The translations under genes were made by a program, and so were the position numbers. From NCBI RefSeq assembly GCF_900119365.1, contig NZ_FPJO01000003.1, forward strand, positions 365,800-429,799: 64,000 bases of DNA, read 5' to 3'. Positions within the stretch are counted from its first letter, which is position 1. Every line of letters starts with the position of its first letter. Under the pieces are notes generated by a model that saw only the letters and a list, made by a program, of their open reading frames with translations, had not been told where the DNA came from and searched no databases. This stretch comes from Streptomyces atratus. GTDB lineage: Bacteria; Actinomycetota; Actinomycetes; Streptomycetales; Streptomycetaceae. Below, one piece after another: positions 57,601-64,000 of the stretch.

Positions 57601-59292
57601 ATGACGTCCACGGTGCCCAACGCCGTCCAGCACACCGACGCCACCGAACCGATCACCATGTTCGGGCCGGACTTCCCCTACGCGTACGACGACTTCCTGG
57701 CGCACCCCGCCGGGATCGGGCAGATACCCGCGACCGGGCACGGCACCGAGGTGGCCGTCATCGGTGGCGGGCTCTCCGGCATCGTCGCCGCGTACGAGCT
57801 GATGAAGATGGGGCTCAAGCCCGTCGTCTACGAGGCGGACCGGATCGGCGGCCGGCTGCGCACCGTCGGCTTCGAGGGCTGCGATCCGCAGCTCACCGCC
57901 GAGATGGGCGCGATGCGCTTCCCGCCGTCCTCCACCGCGCTCCAGCACTACATCGACCTGGTCGGACTGGAGACGAAGCCGTTCCCCAACCCGCTCTCCG
58001 CGGCCACCCCGTCGACCGTCGTCGACCTCAAGGGCGAGTCGCACTACGCGCGGACCATCGACGACCTGCCGCAGGTCTACCGCGATGTGATGGACGCCTG
58101 GAACCGCTGCCTGGAGGAGGGCGCGGACTTCTCCGACATGAACCGCGCGATGCGCGAGCGCGACGTGCCGCGCATCCGCGAGATCTGGGCGGAGCTCGTC
58201 AAGAAGCTCGACAACCAGACCTTCTACGGATTCCTCTGCGACTCCGACGCCTTCAAGTCGTTCCGGCACCGGGAGATCTTCGGCCAGGTCGGCTTCGGTA
58301 CCGGCGGCTGGGACACCGACTTCCCCAACTCCATCCTGGAGATCCTGCGCGTCGTCTACACCGAGGCGGACGACCACCACCGGGGCATCGTCGGCGGCAG
58401 CCAGCAGCTCCCGCTGCGGCTCTGGGACCGCGAGCCGCAGAAGATCGTCCACTGGCCGCTCGGTACGTCGCTGTCCTCGCTCCACAACGGCGAGCCGCGC
58501 CCCGCCGTGACCCGGCTGAACCGCACCGCCGGCAACCGGATCACCGTCACCGACGCCACCGGCGACATCCGTACCTACCCGGCCGCGATCTTCACCGGAC
58601 AGTCCTGGCTGCTGCTCTCGAAGATCGACTGCGACGACGCGCTCTTCCCGATCGACCACTGGACGGCGATGGAGCGCACCCACTACATGGAGTCGTCCAA
58701 GCTCTTCGTCCCCGTCGACCGGCCGTTCTGGCTGGACGAGGACCCGGCCACCGGGCGGGACACCATGTCGATGACGCTCACCGACCGGATGACCCGGGGG
58801 ACGTACCTCCTGGACGACGGCCCCGACCGGCCCGCCGTCATCTGCCTCTCGTACACCTGGTGCGACGACAGCCTGAAGTGGCTGCCGCTCTCCCCGAACG
58901 AGCGCATGGACGTCATGCTCAAGTCGCTCGGCGAGATCTACCCGGACGTCGACATCAGGAAGCACGTCATCGGCAACCCGGTGACGGTGTCCTGGGAGAA
59001 CGAGCCCTGGTTCATGGGGGCCTTCAAGGCCAACCTGCCTGGCCACTACCGCTACCAGCGGCGGCTGTTCACCCACTTCATGCAGGACCGGCTGCCCGCC
59101 GACCGGCGGGGTCTGTTCCTCGCGGGCGACGACATCTCCTGGACGGCCGGATGGGCCGAGGGCGCCGTACAGACCGCGCTCAACGCCGTCTGGGGCGTGA
59201 TGACCCAGTTCGGCGGCGCGACCGATGCGACGAACCCCGGCCCCGGCGACGTCTTCGACGACATCGCCCCGGTCGAACTCCCGGAGGACTGA
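57601..59292 (+). CDS. davB: Flavin monoamine oxidase family, probable L-lysine 2-monooxygenase (DavB type)
   Basis: A 563-residue FAD enzyme. The Rossmann loop VAVIGGGLSGIVAAYELMKM (~51-70) with the following VVYEADRIGGRLR binds FAD, and the C-terminal block LFLAGDDISWTAGWAEGAVQ (~501-520) is the second FAD site. Segments such as ITMFGPDFPYAYDDFLAHPA, HREIFGQVGFGTGGWD and LTDRMTRGTYL resemble, from memory, L-lysine 2-monooxygenase of Pseudomonas, including the unusual length. The reaction would be oxidative decarboxylation of lysine to 5-aminovaleramide. Related Trp or Phe 2-monooxygenases are the main alternative. It lies 50 bases after the amidase gene and is convergent with the FAH-family gene. 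Confidence 0.85.
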   Translation: MTSTVPNAVQHTDATEPITMFGPDFPYAYDDFLAHPAGIGQIPATGHGTEVAVIGGGLSGIVAAYELMKMGLKPVVYEADRIGGRLRTVGFEGCDPQLTAEMGAMRFPPSSTALQHYIDLVGLETKPFPNPLSAATPSTVVDLKGESHYARTIDDLPQVYRDVMDAWNRCLEEGADFSDMNRAMRERDVPRIREIWAELVKKLDNQTFYGFLCDSDAFKSFRHREIFGQVGFGTGGWDTDFPNSILEILRVVYTEADDHHRGIVGGSQQLPLRLWDREPQKIVHWPLGTSLSSLHNGEPRPAVTRLNRTAGNRITVTDATGDIRTYPAAIFTGQSWLLLSKIDCDDALFPIDHWTAMERTHYMESSKLFVPVDRPFWLDEDPATGRDTMSMTLTDRMTRGTYLLDDGPDRPAVICLSYTWCDDSLKWLPLSPNERMDVMLKSLGEIYPDVDIRKHVIGNPVTVSWENEPWFMGAFKANLPGHYRYQRRLFTHFMQDRLPADRRGLFLAGDDISWTAGWAEGAVQTALNAVWGVMTQFGGATDATNPGPGDVFDDIAPVELPED

Positions 59293-59310
59293 AAGGCGTT
59301 ACGGCCTCCG

Positions 59311-60159
59311 TTACGCGGGCCGGCAGACGCTGCGCTGCCGGCCGAGGCCCGAGATCTCGACCTCCATCACATCGCCCGGGCCCAGGTAGGGGAAGCGGCC
59401 GGACAGTGCCACGCCCTGTGGGGTACCGGTGTTGATGACGTCGCCCGGCTCCAGCACCAGGTACTGCGACAGATGGTGCACCAGATGCGCCACGCTGAAG
59501 ATCATGTCCGCGGTGCTGGAGTCCTGCCGCGGCTCGCCGTTGACATGGCTGCGCAGCCGCAGCTGCTGCGGGTCGCCGACCTCGTCGGCCGTCACCAGCA
59601 CCGGGCCGAGCGGGTTGAACGTGGCGCAGCTCTTGCCCTTGGACCACTGCCCGCCCGACTCCTCCAGCTGGAAGGCGCGTTCGGAGACGTCGTTGCTGAC
59701 GGCGTAGCCCGCGATGTGCGCGGCGGCGTCGGCGGGGGAGTCCAGGTAGGAGGCGTGGCGGCCGATGACGACGGCCAGCTCCACCTCCCAGTCCGTCTTC
59801 TTCGAGCCGCGCGGGATCAGCACGTCGTCGTACGGGCCGACGACGGTGTTCGGCGACTTGTAGAAGAGGATCGGCTGCTCGGGCGGCTCGGCACCCGACT
59901 CCGCCGCGTGGGCCGCGTAGTTCTGGCCGATGCAGAGCAGTGCGGAGGGCCGGGCCACAGGGGCGCCGATCCGCAGGCCCGTGATGTCGATCTCCGGGAG
60001 CACCGGCTCGGCGGGGACCAGATGCGGATTGTCGGTGAGCGCGGCGAGGAACGCGCCGTCGATGTCGTCGGTGATGCCGGACAGGTCGTGGTGACGGCCC
60101 TCGGGGCAGACGAGGACCGGGCGCTCGTGGCCCGGCTCGCCGATGCGCATCAGTCGCAT
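59311..60159 (-). CDS. Fumarylacetoacetate hydrolase family protein
   Basis: A 282-residue metal-dependent C-C hydrolase/decarboxylase. The N-terminal ~70 residues are a small cap; LLCIGQNYAAHAAESGAEPP (~83-102), ILFYKSPNTVVGPYDDVLIP (~106), and the metal-site block DWEVELAVVIGRHASYL (~133-149) follow. GYAVSNDVSERAFQL and VINTGTPQGVALS are later conserved blocks. The acidic ligands are in place. In a sugar-acid operon such proteins often cleave 2,4-diketo-3-deoxy-sugar acids, which fits the genes upstream on this strand. ATG 60159 follows AGGAG at 9 bases. The mobile repeat now separates it from that operon. Confidence 0.88.
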   Translation of the reverse strand: MRLMRIGEPGHERPVLVCPEGRHHDLSGITDDIDGAFLAALTDNPHLVPAEPVLPEIDITGLRIGAPVARPSALLCIGQNYAAHAAESGAEPPEQPILFYKSPNTVVGPYDDVLIPRGSKKTDWEVELAVVIGRHASYLDSPADAAAHIAGYAVSNDVSERAFQLEESGGQWSKGKSCATFNPLGPVLVTADEVGDPQQLRLRSHVNGEPRQDSSTADMIFSVAHLVHHLSQYLVLEPGDVINTGTPQGVALSGRFPYLGPGDVMEVEISGLGRQRSVCRPA

Positions 60160-60210
60160 GAAGTGAAATCTCCTGAACGGTACGGGGGTCGAGGGCTCGG
60201 CGAGCCCTTG

Positions 60211-60407
60211 GACCCGACCGGCAAACGGGGGGCGGCGTCGCGGGGCTGGGCACGCACATCTGCGGCGTTGTCGTCAATCACCAACTTCCCCAAGCTCTCG
60301 GCTTCGCTCGAGCAGGGGAGACCCCATTGCGTTGGTTCAATCCTCCGCCTTGCAGCTGCACGCACCCAGCCCCGCTCCTTCTCCCACCCCCCATTTGCCG
60401 GTCGGTC
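60211..60407 (+). mobile_element. MITE-like repeat, copy 2 (~197 bp)
   Basis: Starts GACCCGACCGGCAAACGGGGGG and ends CCCCCCATTTGCCGGTCGGTC, and differs from the copy at 54283-54478 at only about a dozen positions. Same orientation as copy 1. It lies between the FAH-family gene and the hydroxyacid dehydrogenase gene on the minus strand. The base triplet TTA immediately to the right (60408-60410) is the TAA stop codon of the dehydrogenase gene. A target duplication is less clear than in copy 1 (TTG left, TTA right). Confidence 0.8.
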
Positions 60408-61430
60408 TTAATGCAGGCGGGCGAGGGCGTCGGCGGTGACGGCGTGGGCCGGGGGGCGCCCGGCGAGCAGCCGCAGCACCTCGTCGACCGCGCTCGCGCC
60501 GAGCCGCTGCCGGCACTCGACGCTGCCCGCCGCCTGGTGCGGGGTGAGCAGCACGTTCGGCAGGGCACGGAAGGGGTGGCCGGTGGGCAGCGGCTCGGCG
60601 TCGAAGACGTCGATCGCCGCGTCCAGCCGGCCCGCGGCCAGCTCGGCGAGGAGCGCGTCCTCGTCGACCAGCCACGACCTGGCGGTGTTCACCAGACCCG
60701 CCCCGTCAGGCATCAGCGCCAGCTGCTCGGCGCCGATCATCCGGTGGGTCTCCTCGGTGACCGGCGCGTGCACGGCCACGATCCTGCTGCGCGAAAGCAG
60801 TGTCTCCAGGGGTACGGACTCCACGCCGAGCGCCTCGGCGTCCGAGTCGGACAGGTACGGGTCGGTGACGCACACCCGCGCGCCCATCGCCCGTACCAGG
60901 GCGATGTAGGCGCGCCCGGTGCGGGAGGCGCCGATCACGCCGATGTCGCTGCCGTGGATCTCGTGGCGCGGCGGGGCCTCGCTCGCCGCATCCCACTCCA
61001 GCCCGCCGCGCAGGGCGTGGTCGAAGCGGTGGACGCGGTGGAGCAGCGAGAGCGTGAACGCGAGGGCCACCTCGGCGACCGGGCGGGCCATCTCGTCACC
61101 GGCCTGGGTGACCAGGATGCCCCGCCGGAACACCTCCTCGGTGACATAGGGCGCGACCGCGGAACCGGTGTGCGCCACCAGCTCCAGCCGGTCGGCCGAT
61201 GCCAGGAGCCCGGCGTCCACCTTCGGCGCCCGCCACGAGGTGATCAGCGCACGGGCGCCGGGCAGCGCGGCCGCGACCGCCGCCCGGTCGGAGTGGTCGT
61301 CGACGACGGTGAGTCCGGCCGCCCGCTCCAGCTCCCGCCACACCCCGGCCGTGAAGAACTGGGCCCGCAGCTCCGGCGGCACGGCGACAACCACCCGGGA
61401 GCGGTCGGCGGGGTCAGGAGAGCCAGGCAT
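60408..61430 (-). CDS. D-isomer-specific 2-hydroxyacid dehydrogenase family protein
   Basis: A 340-residue NAD(P)-dependent dehydrogenase. The nucleotide loop is [20 protein letters not shown] (~157-176). Catalytic Arg is in LVNTARSWLVDEDALLAEL (~245), Glu in AIDVFDAEPLP (~270) and His in VLLTPHQAAGSVECRQRLG (~291). The C-terminus ends just inside the repeat boundary; its TAA stop abuts the mobile element. Start ATG 61430 overlaps the DapA-like gene by 17 bases and has GGAG 7 bases upstream; an upstream ATG at 61457 has no ribosome binding site. In this operon it may reduce or oxidise a sugar-derived 2-keto or 2-hydroxy acid. Confidence 0.9.
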   Translation of the reverse strand: MPGSPDPADRSRVVVAVPPELRAQFFTAGVWRELERAAGLTVVDDHSDRAAVAAALPGARALITSWRAPKVDAGLLASADRLELVAHTGSAVAPYVTEEVFRRGILVTQAGDEMARPVAEVALAFTLSLLHRVHRFDHALRGGLEWDAASEAPPRHEIHGSDIGVIGASRTGRAYIALVRAMGARVCVTDPYLSDSDAEALGVESVPLETLLSRSRIVAVHAPVTEETHRMIGAEQLALMPDGAGLVNTARSWLVDEDALLAELAAGRLDAAIDVFDAEPLPTGHPFRALPNVLLTPHQAAGSVECRQRLGASAVDEVLRLLAGRPPAHAVTADALARLH

Positions 61431-62469
61431 CGAGGTGCTCCGCAACGAAGGCGTCATCGGTCAGCCAAGGGTAGGCCGCGGCCACCCGGCTGATCTCCTC
61501 GGCCTGTCCGGGGGAGAGCGTCTCGGCCGGGTCCAGACACCGGATGTTCGCCAACAGGCCCTGGCGGCACAGCACTTCGTGCACCCCGGCGATGCAGCCG
61601 CGGAACGCGCCGCGTACATCGAAGACCGCGCTGTTGGCATCGGTCAGTTCCGGGCGGCGGGCCAGGCAGCGCACCATCGCCTCGTGGTCCCCGCCGCGGG
61701 CCTTCCTGACGTCGTCGAGGAGCGTCACCGCGGAGCCGGTCCACACGGCCCACTGGCCGAGGAGCCCGCCCGCGAACCAGCGGGGCGTGCCGCTCGCCGT
61801 CTCGTACGGGGTGAGCAGATCACCGATGATGTCGTCGTCGTTGCCGGTGTACAGCGCCACCTCGTCGGCCCGGTCGGCGGCGGCCACGGCGCGTACGACA
61901 TCCGCGGTGCGGTAGCGGTCGAACGGGGCGATCTTCACCGCGGCCGTGTTCGGCAGATCGGTGAACGAGGACCAGAAGTGCGGCGACAGATAGCGTCCGC
62001 CGACGGCCTCCTGGAGGTAGAAGCCGATCACCGGCAGCACCTCGCCGACCGCCCGCGCCCGCTCCAGCAGCCCCTTCTCGTCCGCGCCGGGCACGGCCGG
62101 GCTGAGCAGCACCGCGTCGTAGCCGAGCCCGGCGGCGGTCTCGGCCTCCGACACGGCCTGCGCCGTGTAGCCGCAGGCACCGGCGACCTTGATGAACGGA
62201 CGGCCGGCCTCGGCGTCGATCGTCTCGGCGGCGAGCTCCAGGACCGGCCGGAACAGGCCGACCTCCGGTTCGCGGATCTCGAACTGGGTGGTGTGCACGG
62301 CGACGGCGACGCCGCCCGCGCCCGAGGCGAGGTAGTAGCGGGTCAGCGCACGCTGCCGGCGCTCGTCGAAGGAGCCGTCGTCGTGCAGGGCGAGCGGGTG
62401 CGCGGGGATCACGGCACCGCGGGCGAGCGCGTCCAGGGCGGGGGCCGGCACGAGGGAGGGAGTGGACAT
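61414..62469 (-). CDS. DapA-like (dihydrodipicolinate synthase family) aldolase
   Basis: A 351-residue TIM-barrel protein, longer than the ~290-residue DapA. The candidate Schiff-base Lys is in NTAAVKIAPFDRYRTADVVR and the catalytic Tyr in VIGFYLQEAVGGRYLSP; the G-T-T-G-E block of DapA is altered to VAGACGYTAQAVSEAE. It belongs to the divergent DapA-like aldolases that cleave or dehydrate 2-keto-3-deoxy-sugar acids, more than to lysine synthesis. Residues ~180-190 and the ends are family-specific. ATG 62469. It is 8 bases from the next gene and overlaps the dehydrogenase gene, so an operon is clear. Confidence 0.85.
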   Translation of the reverse strand: MSTPSLVPAPALDALARGAVIPAHPLALHDDGSFDERRQRALTRYYLASGAGGVAVAVHTTQFEIREPEVGLFRPVLELAAETIDAEAGRPFIKVAGACGYTAQAVSEAETAAGLGYDAVLLSPAVPGADEKGLLERARAVGEVLPVIGFYLQEAVGGRYLSPHFWSSFTDLPNTAAVKIAPFDRYRTADVVRAVAAADRADEVALYTGNDDDIIGDLLTPYETASGTPRWFAGGLLGQWAVWTGSAVTLLDDVRKARGGDHEAMVRCLARRPELTDANSAVFDVRGAFRGCIAGVHEVLCRQGLLANIRCLDPAETLSPGQAEEISRVAAAYPWLTDDAFVAEHLDAWLS

Positions 62470-62477
62470 GGAGTGGA

Positions 62478-63521
62478 TCAGAACCTTCCGTCACGGACCT
62501 GGAACTTGGTGGGCTTGCCGGACAGCGGCAGCCCGCGGCGCAGCCAGTCGGCCTGCCACTCGACGAGGGTGCGCAGGGTGACGTCCGGGTAGCCGAACAG
62601 CGCATGGCAGCGGCTCGCGTCGGAGAGCAGCGCGGTGGGCGCCTCCTCGCCGGCGAGGACCGGCTCCTTGCCGAACTCCTCGCCGAACCACTGGGCGATG
62701 CGGCGCACCGAGGCGGTCTCGGGGCCGGTGAGGTTGAGGGTGAACGCCTCGCCGTCGGTGGCGTGCAGCAGCGAGCGCAGGGCGACCTCGTTGGCGTAGC
62801 CCTGCCACACCACATTGGCGTGACCGGTCGTCACATCGACGGGTTCGCCCGCCTGGACCCGGTAGGCGATGTCGGCGAGGACGCCGTAGCGCAGGTCGAC
62901 CGCGTAGTTGAGGCGGATGTTGGCGACCCTGGTGCCACGGGTCAGCGCCGCGTGGCCGAAGATCCGCTCCCGGCCCAGGCACGACATGGCGTACTCGCCG
63001 ACCGGGCCGACCGGGTCGCTCTCGGTGCAGCCGCCGGAGGAGACCGGCACCAGCGGGTACACATTGCCGGTGGAGAACGCGGCGATCCGCGCATCCGACC
63101 AGCGGCGCGCCACCCGGTCCGGCATCGCGGCGTTGACCGCCCAGGCGTGCGAAGGGGCCCCGGCGGAGCCGAACTTGGCGCCGACCATGAAGACGATGTT
63201 CCCGGCGTCCGGCAGCCCGGCCAGATCGGCGGCCGGGTCCATCAGGTCGAAGGCCACGGTGGAGACCCCGGCGGCCTCCAGCTCGTCGGCGGCGGACTTG
63301 TCGGACCAGCGGGAGACCGCGTACACGGTCACGTCCTGGCGGCCCGCGGCGTCCAGCGCGCGGCGGGCCAGCCGGCACAGGCTGGGGCCCATCTTGCCGC
63401 CGGCGCCGAGTACCAGCAGATCGCCTTCGAGGCGGCCGAGATCGGCGACGAGCGCGGGGGAGGGGGTGGCGAGACGCTCTTCGAGCGCCGCTTCATCGGT
63501 GAACATAATTGCGTGGGTCAT
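62478..63521 (-). CDS. NAD-dependent epimerase/dehydratase (extended SDR) lacking the catalytic Lys
   Basis: A 347-residue protein with the Rossmann loop LLVLGAGGKMGPSLCRLARR (~34-53) and SDR-type segments NIVFMVGAKFGSAG and AFSTGNVYPLV. Where the family has YXXXK, this protein reads GEYAMSCLGRERIFG: the Tyr is there but Lys is Cys. The later NIRLNYAVDLRYGVLADIA and HANVVWQGYANEVALRSLL fit sugar epimerases. Loss of the Lys should change or lower redox catalysis; the enzyme may be a sugar dehydratase-like or a regulatory relative. ATG 63521 overlaps the permease stop. It lies in a sugar-acid operon. Confidence 0.82.
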   Translation of the reverse strand: MTHAIMFTDEAALEERLATPSPALVADLGRLEGDLLVLGAGGKMGPSLCRLARRALDAAGRQDVTVYAVSRWSDKSAADELEAAGVSTVAFDLMDPAADLAGLPDAGNIVFMVGAKFGSAGAPSHAWAVNAAMPDRVARRWSDARIAAFSTGNVYPLVPVSSGGCTESDPVGPVGEYAMSCLGRERIFGHAALTRGTRVANIRLNYAVDLRYGVLADIAYRVQAGEPVDVTTGHANVVWQGYANEVALRSLLHATDGEAFTLNLTGPETASVRRIAQWFGEEFGKEPVLAGEEAPTALLSDASRCHALFGYPDVTLRTLVEWQADWLRRGLPLSGKPTKFQVRDGRF

Positions 63522-64000
63522 CCCTTGATTCCGGACGCGGTGACGCCCTCGGTGAAGTAGCGCTGGCCCACCAGGTAGGCGGCGAAGATGGGCACGAACG
63601 CGATGACGGAGCCGGAGAGCACCACATTGAGCGGTACGTTCTGCTGCTGGAGCGAGGCGATGCCGACGGTGAGGGTGCGCATGTCGGTGGACTGGCCGAT
63701 GATCAGCGGCCACAGGAAGTCGTTCCAGTGCCACAGGAAGACGAAGACGCCGAGCGTGGCCAGGATCGGCTTCAGCAGCGGGAGCACGATCCGGTAGAAG
63801 ATCTGCCACTCGTTGCAGCCGTCCAGCCGGGCCGCCTCGAACAGTTCGTCCGGCAGCCCCTGGATGAACTGCCGCATCAGGAAGACGGCCTGGGCGTTGG
63901 CCAGGGTCGGCACGATGAGGCCCCAGTACGTGTCCACGCCGCCCAGCTTCGCGATCATCGCGAAGGTCGGGATCATCGTGACGTGGTACGGGACCATCAC
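63518..64000 (-). CDS. Carbohydrate ABC transporter permease, C-terminal part
   Basis: The 3' part (about 160 residues) of a MalG-type inner-membrane permease; the gene continues past the window edge. The cytoplasmic EAA loop is clear as FEAARLDGCNEWQIFYRIVL (~54-73), followed by LPLLKPILATLGVFVFLWHWNDFLWPLII-type hydrophobic segments and a C-terminal YFTEGVTASGIKG, the usual end of this family. It would import a sugar feeding the catabolic genes behind it. Its solute-binding protein and partner permease should lie further upstream on this strand, outside the window. Confidence 0.9.
   Translation of the reverse strand: MMVPYHVTMIPTFAMIAKLGGVDTYWGLIVPTLANAQAVFLMRQFIQGLPDELFEAARLDGCNEWQIFYRIVLPLLKPILATLGVFVFLWHWNDFLWPLIIGQSTDMRTLTVGIASLQQQNVPLNVVLSGSVIAFVPIFAAYLVGQRYFTEGVTASGIKG

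Noticed and set aside
59293..59330. Terminator between the convergent davB and FAH genes
   Set aside because: A weak CGGAGG/CCTCCG pairing is visible, but the arms are short and partly coding, so I did not list it.
60150..60365. Minus-strand open frame in repeat copy 2
   Set aside because: It is repeat-derived and matches the spurious frame in copy 1. It has no ribosome binding site.

Overview
The window is a contiguous piece of an actinomycete chromosome, almost certainly Streptomyces. The base composition is very high in G+C, many genes start with GTG or TTG, and the genus-typical blocks secF-apt-relA, rpsD, the aro genes, bldD, the pyr operon, mihF-gmk-rpoZ-coaBC-metK-priA and fmt-rsmB-rpe lie in their usual order. 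I see no rRNA, tRNA, CRISPR array or prophage.

Region 1 (1-12.8 kb) is housekeeping: the end of secF, apt, an odd 84-codon orf, the (p)ppGpp enzyme gene relA, a DUF349 protein, a membrane-anchored cyclophilin, a metallo-beta-lactamase-fold hydrolase, hisS, a vitamin-K-epoxide-reductase-family protein, rarA, a DUF2470 protein divergent from rpsD, and rpsD. A near-consensus iron box lies between the DUF2470 gene and rpsD. Region 2 (12.8-28.5 kb) holds an AfsR-like NTPase without a DNA-binding domain, two small envelope proteins, alaS-ruvX-mltG and a run of aromatic-pathway genes (aroE, aroC, aroK, aroB, aroQ). aroK and aroB are joined in one uninterrupted reading frame. A P-loop protein, an M24-fold protein with altered metal ligands, efp and nusB follow.

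Region 3 (28.6-40.9 kb) has bldD divergent from the complete UMP pathway, pyrR-pyrB-pyrC-membrane protein-carA-carB-pyrD-pyrF. A PyrR-binding RNA element overlaps the pyrR ribosome binding site. mihF, gmk and rpoZ follow. Region 4 (41-51.3 kb) holds coaBC, metK, a helicase-degenerate priA, a small HTH protein, fmt, rsmB, rpe and a SorC-type regulator.

Region 5 (51.3-64 kb) is accessory. It has an orphan class I terpene synthase, guaB1, an aldehyde dehydrogenase, an Lrp-type regulator and a pair that I recognise as L-lysine 2-monooxygenase plus 5-aminovaleramidase (davB/davA type). On the minus strand a truncated operon (sugar ABC permease, SDR, DapA-like aldolase, hydroxyacid dehydrogenase, FAH-family hydrolase) looks like a sugar-acid catabolic pathway. 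Two directly repeated copies of a ~196-bp element with terminal inverted repeats (54283-54478 and 60211-60407) bracket the lysine block. The second copy sits inside the minus-strand operon and abuts the stop codon of the hydroxyacid dehydrogenase gene. The best leads for new biology are this mobile-element pair with its cargo, the terpene synthase, the aroK-aroB fusion, the iron box shared by a DUF2470 gene and rpsD, and the altered M24 and SDR enzymes.
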